Below, in pieces: positions 1 to 6,213 of a stretch of 16,504 nucleotides of DNA. Origin of the DNA: an uncultured Candidatus Saccharibacteria bacterium (lineage in GTDB: Bacteria > Patescibacteria > Saccharimonadia > Saccharimonadales > 2-12-FULL-41-12); contig CAMLDK010000010.1 in NCBI GenBank assembly GCA_946478995.1, forward strand, positions 1 to 16,504. The letters run 5' to 3'. Both the position numbers and the translations under genes were made by a program. The notes beneath the pieces were generated by a model. That model did not search any database. It worked only from the letters and a program-made list of their open reading frames with translations, and had not been told where the DNA came from. How positions within the stretch are numbered: position 1 is the first letter of the stretch; every line of letters begins with the position of its first letter.

Positions 1-1
1 G

Positions 2-344
2 TCCCCCGGTACGAAACTGGTAGGCAACGGGGATGTCATGAGTTATCAGCAGGGGCTTAAGCTCGCCGAAGAAACTGGTATAGACGGCATTATGATTGGC
101 AGGGGTGTATTCCAAGATCCGTTCGTGTTTTCCGAGCGTAGCCCATGGTCAGATTATTCAAAAGATAAGAAAATCAATCTTTATAAAAAACATGTGAGAT
201 TGTTCATGGAAATTTATCCCGAAAATTCCCGGCCGGTGATCATCCTAAATAAATGGCTTTGACGGGGCGAAAGAACTAAGAGAAAAGCTTATGAGCTGCA
301 AAGACGCCAATGAGCTTCTGGCAAAGCTTAATAGTGTAGAATAA
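2..344 (+). pseudogene. dus: tRNA-dihydrouridine synthase, 3' part, frameshifted
   Basis: C-terminal part of a Dus-family flavoenzyme, which reduces uridine to dihydrouridine in tRNA D-loops. The 5' part lies outside the window. Frame 2 reads LVGNGDV and then GIMIGRGVFQDPF, the FMN-phosphate-binding end of the TIM barrel in this family. That frame ends at TGA 260-262, just after ILNKWL. The typical next segment, GFDGAKELREKL, is present in frame 3 from base 255 and runs to TAA 342-344. The reading frame therefore breaks between about 245 and 257. Compared with the family pattern, about five residues between the ILxK and GFDGA segments also appear missing, which suggests a small deletion rather than a single extra base. 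Either the gene is damaged or the sequence has an error here. The frame-2 segment could be annotated alone as a CDS ending at 262. Confidence 0.8.
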
Positions 345-349
345 AACAC

Positions 350-982
350 GTGAGTCTAGAAGAAAAAACCTTGGAATTCAAGCAGAAGATCATCGACAGC
401 GGCATCGTCGATGGCGAGGGCGTCCATCATGTGTTCAGCCAAGGCTTGCACGGCCAGAAGATTGATTTTGACCTGATTGAGGACGACAGTGAACTTTATG
501 ATAATTGGGTTGAGCTGACGGCCGAATTTATTAAGCAGAATTACGCTAATCTGCCGGATACCGTAGTGGGTGTGGCAAATGGCACCAACCGGCTTGCCGC
601 TTCAGTCGCAAAAGCCCTTGGCGGCGATACGGCCGCGCTTGTTACCATAAAACCTGAAGGATCAAGAAACCAGCCCGTTTTAACCGGCGAATCCATTAAA
701 AAAATCCAGGAAATAAAGCCAAAATCAGCACTTATTCTCGAGGACGTCGGTACACGTGGGACTAACTCCGCCTCCGTTTATCGATCCCTGAAAGAAGCTG
801 GAGTGGATAGCCTCGAAGTTTTAAACACCTGGCAAAGAAGTGAAAAGCTAGTGCTTTTAGACGAGGAAGGTGCGGAATACAAGGCTGTCATAAAGGATAT
901 TTTGACAAACTACACGTCCGAAGAATGCCAAAAAACAGGCTTCTGCTCTAAGGGCTGGAAACTTCTCGGCCACGGACAGTAA
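350..982 (+). CDS. orotate phosphoribosyltransferase-like protein
   Basis: A 210-residue type I phosphoribosyltransferase, most like orotate phosphoribosyltransferase (PyrE), which joins orotate to PRPP to give OMP in pyrimidine synthesis. The PRPP-binding motif is visible at residues 127-139 (ALILEDVGTRGTN), with the acidic pair E131-D132. The VVGVANGTNRLAASVA segment at 72-87 matches the PyrE region VVGVATGGIPLA. The end, with C193 and C199 followed by GW, resembles the Cys-x(5-6)-Cys-x-G tail of PyrE proteins. The usual TTGGS after the acidic pair is altered to TRGTN, so the substrate could differ. The start is GTG at 350, with no clear Shine-Dalgarno site, 5 nt after the dus stop, suggesting co-transcription with dus. 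Family is confident; the exact base used is inferred. Confidence 0.75.
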   Translation: MSLEEKTLEFKQKIIDSGIVDGEGVHHVFSQGLHGQKIDFDLIEDDSELYDNWVELTAEFIKQNYANLPDTVVGVANGTNRLAASVAKALGGDTAALVTIKPEGSRNQPVLTGESIKKIQEIKPKSALILEDVGTRGTNSASVYRSLKEAGVDSLEVLNTWQRSEKLVLLDEEGAEYKAVIKDILTNYTSEECQKTGFCSKGWKLLGHGQ

Positions 983-1002
983 ATCTGCTATACTCTATCT
1001 GT

Positions 1003-1008
1003 TATAAT
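1003..1008 (+). promoter_or_regulatory. -10 box of the CAT tRNA promoter
   Basis: TATAAT preceded by TGT forms an extended -10 (TGtTATAAT). It lies 24 nt before the tRNA 5' end, leaving a leader of about 18 nt. The -35 region is weak. Confidence 0.55.
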
Positions 1009-1032
1009 CTGTAATTACCTGCCCGGAAAGAT

Positions 1033-1108
1033 GGGGGTGTAGCTCATCGGTTAGAGCAGGCGGCTCATAACCGCTTGGTAGTTGGTTCGATTCCAACCAC
1101 CCCCACCA
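1033..1108 (+). tRNA. tRNA with CAT anticodon (elongator Met or Ile2)
   Basis: A full cloverleaf with encoded CCA. Acceptor 1033-1039 GGGGGTG pairs with 1098-1104 CACCCCC. The D stem is GCTC/GAGC, the anticodon stem GGCGG/CCGCT with loop CTCATAA, and the T arm GTTGG TTCGATT CCAAC. The anticodon is CAT. The G1-C72 pair and the lack of three G-C pairs under the anticodon loop rule out an initiator. The anticodon arm (GGCTCATAACC) is as close to lysidine-type Ile2 tRNAs as to elongator Met, and I cannot separate the two by eye. Confidence 0.93.
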
Positions 1109-1141
1109 CTCCGCACATCTGAATTCATAAGGCCGAAACTG

Positions 1142-1147
1142 TATAAT
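1142..1147 (+). promoter_or_regulatory. -10 box of the ftsB-like gene
   Basis: A perfect TATAAT lies 10 nt before the ATG at 1158, so the transcript should begin within a few bases of the start codon. A CTGAAT that could act as -35 sits at 1119-1124 with a 17-nt spacer. Confidence 0.6.
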
Positions 1148-1157
1148 ATTATTTAGG

Positions 1158-1607
1158 ATGATTTCTAAAACAAAAATTAACGAAACACTTAAACTCCTGT
1201 CTGACGTCAGGGTAATCGGTCTTTTAGCATTCTTTGCGGTCATCCTGCTGGTTTCTTTTAACAGTGTTAGGGTATTGCAGACAAATTTTGAGCTGCAAAA
1301 AAAAGAAAATGAACTGCGACAAGTCAACGAAGTTAAGCGGCTCGAGAATGAGAACCTTAAGCTTAAAAATGTCTATCTCGAAAGCGATGAATATCTTGAG
1401 CTGACCGCCAGACGGCAATTTAATAAAGCTTTGCCGGGCGAAGAACTGTATGTTATTCCTCCTTCTGTCGCCAAGAGGTATGTCAAGGATACGCCGGAGA
1501 TTAAAACTTCTGAGGAAAAACTAGGCCAGCAGCAGGAGGACAAGCCAAAATACAGGAAAAATCTTGAAGCCTGGCGTGATTTTCTGCTTCATAGGGATAG
1601 CTTATAA
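1158..1607 (+). CDS. DivIC/FtsB-like septum formation initiator
   Basis: A 149-residue bitopic membrane protein of the FtsB/DivIC family, which links FtsL and FtsQ/DivIB-type proteins in the divisome. Layout: a short cytoplasmic start, one transmembrane helix at about residues 20-36 (LLAFFAVILLVSF), then a coiled coil to about residue 75 rich in K, E, L and N. The conserved region YLELTARRQFNKALPGEELYVIPP follows at about 78-101, matching the yIEklAReklg..kpGE..y.ip pattern of the family. The C-terminal tail ends in a Trp-rich NLEAWRDFLL segment. ATG 1158 has a TATAAT box 10 nt upstream and no clear Shine-Dalgarno site. The next gene starts 8 nt after the stop. Confidence 0.85.
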   Translation: MISKTKINETLKLLSDVRVIGLLAFFAVILLVSFNSVRVLQTNFELQKKENELRQVNEVKRLENENLKLKNVYLESDEYLELTARRQFNKALPGEELYVIPPSVAKRYVKDTPEIKTSEEKLGQQQEDKPKYRKNLEAWRDFLLHRDSL

Positions 1608-1608
1608 T
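1603..1608 (+). promoter_or_regulatory. -10 box inside the end of the ftsB-like gene
   Basis: TATAAT overlaps the TAA stop (1605-1607) and lies 7 nt before the ATG at 1616. This fits an internal promoter giving a leaderless mRNA for the 7-TM protein. No good -35 is visible. Confidence 0.4.
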
Positions 1609-1615
1609 TGGCTTT

Positions 1616-2329
1616 ATGAAACAAAAAAATCACGGCTCCACAATGCTGGCTTGCTTCTCGCCGCCGGTGATGCTGGCGACCTTTGCCATTGAAATAGGCT
1701 ATCTTATTTATATACTCGTTCGTTATAAGATGAATGCCCTGGCCCGCTTAAGCGCGGCTTTGCTTTTTTTCCTGGCGATGTTCCAGATAAGTGAATATTT
1801 TGTCTGCGGAGCGGGTTATAGCTCGTCTTTCTGGTCGCGCGTCGGCTTTGTCTCGATTACTCTTTTGCCGCCGATAGGTATACATTTGATCCATACTCTG
1901 GCTAAAAAACCGTGGAACAATATAACCGGCGCAGCTTACGGAATGGCTATAGTCTGGGTAGGGGTGTTCGCGTTCTTTGAACATGCCTTTTCCGGCCATC
2001 AGTGCGCTGGAAATTATGTCATCTTTCAGGTTAAGCCCGGGCTTGGCGGACTTTATTTCGCTTACTACTATATGTGGCTGCTAATCGGTACCTGGCTGGC
2101 TTATCAATATTCTAAAACGATTAAGAAAAAAGACGCTAAATCTTTGTATCTGCTTACAATCGGCTATCTTACGCTTCTAGTACCGACGACCACGGTTAAT
2201 CTGCTGAATCCGGAAGCCCAAAATGGCCTGCCCAGCGTTATGTGCGGCTTTGCGATAATCCTGGCTACTATCATCACGTTTGGAATAATGCCTAGATCGG
2301 GCAAATATAAACCGGCGGCTAAAAGTTAG
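1616..2329 (+). CDS. seven-transmembrane membrane protein of unknown function
   Basis: A 237-residue polytopic protein with about seven hydrophobic helices, at roughly residues 18-36, 42-61, 77-95, 103-122, 144-163, 178-197 and 209-227. Pro residues (LLPPIG) lie in helix 3, Trp, Tyr and Phe are frequent, and the ends are positively charged. There is a Cys between helices 2 and 3 (C64) and another in the loop after helix 4 (C131, within SGHQCAGNY). The layout recalls the 7-TM sensor modules found in front of some histidine kinases, but no kinase part follows, so the role is unknown. It follows the ftsB-like gene by 8 nt and ends 4 nt from the convergent glutaredoxin gene. The start could instead be ATG 1643, which would remove nine charged residues. 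Confidence 0.7.
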   Translation: MKQKNHGSTMLACFSPPVMLATFAIEIGYLIYILVRYKMNALARLSAALLFFLAMFQISEYFVCGAGYSSSFWSRVGFVSITLLPPIGIHLIHTLAKKPWNNITGAAYGMAIVWVGVFAFFEHAFSGHQCAGNYVIFQVKPGLGGLYFAYYYMWLLIGTWLAYQYSKTIKKKDAKSLYLLTIGYLTLLVPTTTVNLLNPEAQNGLPSVMCGFAIILATIITFGIMPRSGKYKPAAKS

Positions 2330-2333
2330 TTTG

Positions 2334-2585
2334 TTACTTTAGATTCAACACTTCGTCGAACCTCGGCCGGTCGAAACCAAGGATTTTTTCTTCTTTGCCT
2401 TCATCGGTCTCGATAATGGTGAACGGTACTCCCAGCTGGCCGCTTTTCTCGTACAGTTCACGGGCTAAGTTATGGTCTAAATCAGCCATTTTTTCTTCAT
2501 AGGCTATGTCTTTGGACTGCAAATAGCTTTTAAGCATCTTGCAGTAGCCGCAGGTCGTGGTGCTGTATATTGATATCTTTGCCAT
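2334..2585 (-). CDS. glutaredoxin-like protein
   Basis: An 83-residue thioredoxin-fold oxidoreductase. The dithiol active site CGYC is at residues 12-15, in the context YSTTTCGYCKMLKSYL. The cis-Pro loop GVPFTII is at about 52-58, and a later GF turn lies in ILGFDRPRF. This is the size and layout of a single-domain class I glutaredoxin or NrdH-like protein, which uses thiols to reduce disulfides in the cytoplasm. A strong Shine-Dalgarno TAGGAGG precedes ATG 2585. It is the second gene of an operon, 9 nt behind the ArsR-family gene, so the repressor probably controls its expression. The natural reductant cannot be told from sequence. Confidence 0.88.
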   Translation of the reverse strand: MAKISIYSTTTCGYCKMLKSYLQSKDIAYEEKMADLDHNLARELYEKSGQLGVPFTIIETDEGKEEKILGFDRPRFDEVLNLK

Positions 2586-2594
2586 ATTGTCCTC

Positions 2595-2906
2595 CTATTT
2601 AACTTTATCGGCTATATTAATCAATTTTTTTACTACTTGATCATCATCCTTGAGATGATAACAGATCTTTTGTCCCATTCTTTCTTTCTCGACGATCCCG
2701 ACAAGCTCGAATGTCTTAAAGTGCTGGGAAACGGCAGGGACGGATATGTTGAGCCTGCCGGCAATTTCCGAAACGCAAAGCTGTTTCTTTTCAAGCAATA
2801 TTTTGAATATCTTATAGCGGTTGCTTTCACCGAGGGCCTGAAGAATATGGACGAGCCGCTCGTCATTCTTGCTGAGTTTGGCCAGGGTGGTTTTCGTTGC
2901 CGTCAT
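2595..2906 (-). CDS. ArsR-family winged-helix repressor
   Basis: A 103-residue ArsR/SmtB-type DNA-binding protein. The winged helix-turn-helix spans about residues 17-88: ALGESNRYKIFKIL (helices 1-2), LCVSEIAGRLNISVPAVSQHFKTFELVGIV (HTH) and ERMGQKICYHL (wing). The arsenic site ELCVC is not intact; the matching stretch is QLCVSEI, with one Cys (C44), and a second Cys (C82) lies in the wing. It may therefore sense redox state or metal differently. The gene leads the operon with glutaredoxin. It has no Shine-Dalgarno site and its -10 is 7 nt from the ATG. An inverted repeat over the -10 and spacer is a likely autoregulatory operator. Confidence 0.85.
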   Translation of the reverse strand: MTATKTTLAKLSKNDERLVHILQALGESNRYKIFKILLEKKQLCVSEIAGRLNISVPAVSQHFKTFELVGIVEKERMGQKICYHLKDDDQVVKKLINIADKVK

Positions 2907-2913
2907 GTTTAAT

Positions 2914-2942
2914 ATTTAAGCAAATACTTAAACAAAAATCAA
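2914..2942 (-). promoter_or_regulatory. arsR-glutaredoxin promoter
   Basis: Reading the minus strand, TTGATT (2942-2937), a 17-nt spacer and TTAAAT (2919-2914) stand 7 nt before the ATG at 2906. Predicted transcription starts at or next to the start codon. Confidence 0.6.
2915..2932. promoter_or_regulatory. probable ArsR operator (inverted repeat)
   Basis: The perfect repeat TTTAAG-N6-CTTAAA is laid over the -10 box and spacer of the arsR promoter, 8 nt from the start codon. ArsR-family operators are typically AT-rich dyads at this place, so self-repression is expected. A further CTTAAG palindrome sits just before the divergent nnrD start, so that gene may be affected too. Confidence 0.6.
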
Positions 2943-2974
2943 GCACATATATCTGAATATTGTAGACTTAAGTT

Positions 2975-3757
2975 ATGGAAAGCAGCCGGCTGCCAAAGCG
3001 GTCAAAGACCGGACACAAAGGGACATTCGGCACGGTGGCGGTATTCGCGGGCCATGTGTCGGATGAATCCGTTATGCTTGGCAGCGCCGTTTTTGCCGCT
3101 AAATCAGCGCTTAAAAGCGGCGTGGGGCTGATAGATTTTTTTGCTGACAAGCATACTTTAATAGAACTGGTAAAAATGTTGCCGCAGGCAGTTGGACATA
3201 CTTATAAAAGTTTTAATGAGCAATCGGCTAAATGGAGCAGTATTGTGGTGGGTCCGGGCTGGGAATCTAGCGATGAAAATATTGATATGCTTGAAGCTAT
3301 TTTAAAGCTTAAAAAACCTGTAATTTTAGACGGCGAAGCACTGAATATTCTGGCTGCTAACCCTGATATATTGAAACTTTTACATCCTCAATGCGTATTG
3401 ACCCCTCATGTGAAGGAATTCGAAAGATTGGCTGAAGGGTCGGATGTTTCTGATCCGCAAGTATTTGCCCGGAAATTCGGTTGCGTCCTGGTCTTAAAAA
3501 GCAGCACGACTAAAGTATTTGATAAGGTACGAACTTGGGAATTCAATGGCAATAATCCGGTCTTAGCTACTGGAGGCACAGGAGATGTACTGGCCGGTCT
3601 GATAGCCGGCTATGCCGCCCAATATTGTCCGAAAACAGATTTGTTTATTTGCGCGAAAACGGCGGTTGAAACCCACGCTGAAGCTGCTGAAAGATACAGC
3701 CGACAAAGGGGCGACAAAGGGCTGATTATAGACGAGCTGATTGATCTTATAAATTAA
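2975..3757 (+). CDS. nnrD: ADP-dependent (S)-NAD(P)H-hydrate dehydratase
   Basis: A 260-residue ribokinase-fold enzyme (YjeF C-terminal / CARKD family) that repairs hydrated NADH or NADPH at the cost of a nucleotide. Visible motifs: N-terminal HKGTFGTVAVFAG (the kxxxG.vlviGG strand), VVGPGW at about 91-96, LDGEALNIL at about 118-126 (usually LDADALN), LTPHVKEFERL at about 142-152, and the anion-hole and catalytic motif NNPVLATGGTGDVLAGLIAG at about 193-212. It has the dehydratase domain only; the epimerase domain (NnrE) that is often fused is absent here. It diverges from the arsR operon. A TATTGT at 2958-2963 is a possible -10, 11 nt from ATG 2975, with no Shine-Dalgarno site. Confidence 0.87.
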   Translation: MESSRLPKRSKTGHKGTFGTVAVFAGHVSDESVMLGSAVFAAKSALKSGVGLIDFFADKHTLIELVKMLPQAVGHTYKSFNEQSAKWSSIVVGPGWESSDENIDMLEAILKLKKPVILDGEALNILAANPDILKLLHPQCVLTPHVKEFERLAEGSDVSDPQVFARKFGCVLVLKSSTTKVFDKVRTWEFNGNNPVLATGGTGDVLAGLIAGYAAQYCPKTDLFICAKTAVETHAEAAERYSRQRGDKGLIIDELIDLIN

Positions 3758-3915
3758 TCAGTGCAATATCCGTCTACTCCAGGAAATTGCATGCCCAGCT
3801 CATCTTCTACGTACGCAACTTCAACCCCGGCCGATGAAACAATCGACTCGCCTGGCTCATCTTTTCCAGGGTTGGGCGGCAATTTCATCTCACCAGTTTC
3901 AAATTCTGATGCCAT
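3754..3915 (-). CDS. 53-residue acidic small protein
   Basis: An unrecognised small protein. It starts MASEFETGEMKLPPNPG and ends FPGVDGYCTD. It has twelve Asp/Glu against two Lys, one Cys near the C-terminus (C51), no hydrophobic helix, and several Gly-Pro turns. Support for a real gene: ATG 3915 has AAAGG with a 7-nt spacing, and a promoter TTGAGC-17-TATTAT lies upstream. No other open frame explains the stretch well. It lies downstream of pdxT on the same strand, and its stop overlaps the stop of nnrD on the other strand. It could be a small soluble regulator or a peptide precursor, but nothing shows which. Confidence 0.55.
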   Translation of the reverse strand: MASEFETGEMKLPPNPGKDEPGESIVSSAGVEVAYVEDELGMQFPGVDGYCTD

Positions 3916-3952
3916 TTTAATACCTTTTTATTTAAGTTTACTATGCAATTTC

Positions 3953-3981
3953 ATAATAAATTTAATATATTTTAGGCTCAA
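3953..3981 (-). promoter_or_regulatory. promoter of the 53-residue protein
   Basis: Minus strand: TTGAGC (3981-3976), a 17-nt spacer and TATTAT (3958-3953). The predicted leader is about 30 nt and holds AAAGG before ATG 3915. Confidence 0.5.
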
Positions 3982-4048
3982 CAAATATCAAAAACTGGCA
4001 GAATAAGCTTAAAAGAAATAAAGAACTTATACTTTATCTGCTATATAT

Positions 4049-4603
4049 TTAAAATTCGGCTAGAAAATATTTTGTAACCGGGTTGTCGGTGTCAAGTTCG
4101 CTGTGAAAAGTTGTAGCTAGGATGTTCTTATGCCTTACTGCCACCGGGGAATCTATATTTTTAAACTTGTATTTTGCCAATATCTCTACTTTGCGCTTGG
4201 TCCTTAATATCTGAGGCGGCCGGATAAACATCACTTTGAATGATTTGCTGGAGATAGCAGTGGATCTAATATAGGTTTCAAAACTGTTTTTCTGACTTCC
4301 TAGGAAGTTTCTTTTTACTTCTACGGGAAGCACCTGCAGGTGGTCAGCTAGAAGTATCAAGCCGGCGCAAGTACCCCAAACCGGCTTGCCGGAGCCTATG
4401 AATTTTTTTAATGGTTTTACCAGGCGGTACTTTTCGGCCAGAAGAGCCATAGTGGTTGATTCGCCGCCGGGGATAATAAGCTTGTCGATATCTTCCAGAT
4501 GTTCAGGCAATCTTACTTCTTTAGGAATATAACCGAATCTCTTTATTGCTTGGGCATGCTCTGAAAAGTCGCCTTGCAGGGCTAGGATACCGACAGTTTT
4601 CAA
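4049..4603 (-). CDS. pdxT: pyridoxal 5'-phosphate synthase glutaminase subunit PdxT
   Basis: A class I glutamine amidotransferase of 184 residues. It frees ammonia from glutamine and passes it to PdxS in the PdxS12-PdxT12 complex. Visible features: GILALQGDFSEH at the N-terminus, IIPGGEST at 43-50, nucleophile C79 in GTCAGLI, the H167/E169 pair in TTFHSEL, and VKRNFLGSQKNSFE, which is usually a GRQ-SFE motif. Here the Arg of GRQ is Ser, a possible weakening of the PdxS or glutamine contact. The start is TTG 4603, 2 nt after the pdxS stop, with GAGG inside the pdxS end as ribosome site. The two subunits are thus made together. Confidence 0.95.
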   Translation of the reverse strand: MKTVGILALQGDFSEHAQAIKRFGYIPKEVRLPEHLEDIDKLIIPGGESTTMALLAEKYRLVKPLKKFIGSGKPVWGTCAGLILLADHLQVLPVEVKRNFLGSQKNSFETYIRSTAISSKSFKVMFIRPPQILRTKRKVEILAKYKFKNIDSPVAVRHKNILATTFHSELDTDNPVTKYFLAEF

Positions 4604-4605
4604 AC

Positions 4606-5490
4606 TTACCAGCCTCTTTTAGAAAAAGTTTGTTTTTCGTCCAGATTATCCATACCGATGCCTGTCATCGGCGGACCTAGGTTTTCGCTGACTTTAGCCA
4701 GAATTTTGGGATTATCAAAGTGGGTGACTGCTTCTACTATTGCTGCGGCACGTTTCTTGGGATTGTTGCTTTTGAAGATTCCCGAGCCTACGAAAACGCC
4801 GTCGACACCGAGCTGCATCATCAGTGCGGCGTCCGCAGGCGTGGCTATACCGCCGGCCGCAAAATTAACCACCGGCAGCCTTCCGAGTTTTTTGGTCTGT
4901 AAAACTAGTTCGACATCGACTCTTTGCTGCAAGGCGAATTCCTTGAGTTTTGGCTCGGACATCCTTGACAGCTTGGCGATTTCTTCGTTGACCGTGCGGG
5001 CATGGTCTACCGCTTCGACTATGTCGCCGGTTCCGGCCTCTCCTTTGGTTCTTATCATCGCCGCGCCTTCCTGGATCCGGCGCAAAGCTTCTCCGAGGTT
5101 GCGGCAGCCGCAGACAAATGGAATGTCAAACGGCGATTTGTCTATATGATATTTAGAATCCGCCGGAGTTAAGACTTCGCTTTCATCTATGTAGTCCACG
5201 CCGAGTTCTTCCAAGATCTGCGCTTCGGCGAAATGGCCTATCCGGACCTTGGCCATGACCGGTATGCTTACAGCCTTGATGATATCTTTGATCATTTTCG
5301 GGTCGCTCATGCGCGCCACACCGCCATCAGCCCTGATGTCGGCAGGTACGCGCTCCAGCGCCATAACCGCAGCAGCTCCTGATTGTTCGGCTATCTTAGC
5401 TTGGTCAGGAGTTACTACGTCCATAATCACGCCCCCTTTAAGCATTTGGGCAAGACCGGACTTAACTGCGAATGTTCCTCGTTTTGTCAT
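4606..5490 (-). CDS. pdxS: pyridoxal 5'-phosphate synthase lyase subunit PdxS
   Basis: The 294-residue TIM-barrel synthase that builds vitamin B6 (PLP) from ribose 5-phosphate, glyceraldehyde 3-phosphate and ammonia supplied by PdxT. The key residues sit at the canonical positions: D24 (VIMDVV), K81 (VMAKVRIGH) and K149 ([10 protein letters not shown]). The phosphate-binding loops [15 protein letters not shown] and [11 protein letters not shown] are intact. Full length, with nothing missing. ATG 5490 follows TATAAT by 11 nt, so the mRNA leader is a few bases at most and has no Shine-Dalgarno site. With pdxT directly behind, this is a full R5P-dependent PLP pathway in two genes. Confidence 0.97.
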   Translation of the reverse strand: MTKRGTFAVKSGLAQMLKGGVIMDVVTPDQAKIAEQSGAAAVMALERVPADIRADGGVARMSDPKMIKDIIKAVSIPVMAKVRIGHFAEAQILEELGVDYIDESEVLTPADSKYHIDKSPFDIPFVCGCRNLGEALRRIQEGAAMIRTKGEAGTGDIVEAVDHARTVNEEIAKLSRMSEPKLKEFALQQRVDVELVLQTKKLGRLPVVNFAAGGIATPADAALMMQLGVDGVFVGSGIFKSNNPKKRAAAIVEAVTHFDNPKILAKVSENLGPPMTGIGMDNLDEKQTFSKRGW

Positions 5491-5501
5491 CTGTTTATAC
5501 T

Positions 5502-5507
5502 ATTATA
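5502..5507 (-). promoter_or_regulatory. -10 box of pdxST
   Basis: TATAAT on the minus strand, 11 nt before the pdxS ATG. The -35 region is weak. The predicted transcript start is about 4-5 nt from the start codon. Confidence 0.55.
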
Positions 5508-5527
5508 CAATCTGTTGCTTCTTATAA

Positions 5528-6142
5528 CTATAGTCGTCCTATTCTGTCAAAGTTAAAGCTTCCGTCGCTATTAAGATAGCTTGGGCTCGGGGTCGGAGTG
5601 TCACCCCACTCAACACCATGTTCTACGCATAGCTCGGCTATTCTTTGGTGTATGTGCTCAGGTTTTAAAGGCTCCATGCCGCCGCTAAGCTCACTGTCTG
5701 TCAATGGTCCTACTTGGCCTGTGGAGTCCTCTCGATATATGGAACCCTTTTTATCAACTACGTATAAACTTACACCACTAGATGGAACTTTACTATCTAT
5801 ATCATTGTTGGACCAGTTCACAGAAGCTAGTCTCCATACTGGCCTTTTATCCTCTACATCTTTATAAATTGTTGCTTTACCCATAATTTCATCTCGCCAC
5901 CATTTTCTCGCAAAAGACATCTTTTTGGGTTGACGATGACTGAAAGTTTCTGTTGGGATTTTGTTTTTTGCCGCCCAAATGGTAAAGCTGGAAGCCAACC
6001 TTCGAACCTCTCTTACTCTTTCGGCGTTTGCCTGTTGTTTTCTTCTGGATTCGGCAGCTTCTCTCTGGCGTAATTCGACCTCACGTCGCTGGCCAGCACG
6101 GAGTGTTTCCATCCTCCGATTTATCTCATCCCGTTCACTCAT
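5528..6142 (-). CDS. hypothetical protein with charged N-terminal helix
   Basis: A 204-residue protein I do not recognise. The first 50 residues are very rich in Arg, Glu and Gln (RQREAAESRRKQQANAERV) and should form a long helix or coiled coil. The rest is mixed: a basic, Trp-containing part (KMSFARKWWRDEIMGK) and a beta-rich part (VWRLASVNW, GVSLYVVDKKGSIYRED), then a Pro/Ser-rich tail ending FNFDRIGRL. No signal peptide or membrane helix. It lies 71 nt downstream of the sigma-like gene on the same strand, so the two may be linked. A TTGACT at -35 distance pairs with TCATAT, which overlaps ATG 6142; transcription might then start inside the frame and use M11 (6112), which has AGG just before it. 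Confidence 0.6.
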   Translation of the reverse strand: MSERDEINRRMETLRAGQRREVELRQREAAESRRKQQANAERVREVRRLASSFTIWAAKNKIPTETFSHRQPKKMSFARKWWRDEIMGKATIYKDVEDKRPVWRLASVNWSNNDIDSKVPSSGVSLYVVDKKGSIYREDSTGQVGPLTDSELSGGMEPLKPEHIHQRIAELCVEHGVEWGDTPTPSPSYLNSDGSFNFDRIGRL

Positions 6143-6213
6143 ATGACAATCTTTACATTAAAAAGTCAACCATGCAAGCATGAGCAACAAGAAATGATTG
6201 GCCAAAAATTTTC

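Noticed and set aside
995..1418. Minus-strand frames across the CAT tRNA and ftsB-like gene
   Set aside because: They run through a tRNA and a conserved gene; no start signal.
3761..4006. Plus-strand open frame of 81 codons after nnrD
   Set aside because: It begins right behind the nnrD stop without a ribosome site, its product is Ser/Pro-rich and then AT-driven hydrophobic, and the minus-strand 53-residue gene with promoter explains the same bases better.
4658..5149. Plus-strand frame of 163 codons inside pdxS
   Set aside because: Shadow of a fully conserved gene; Ser/Ala/Pro-rich translation with no family likeness.
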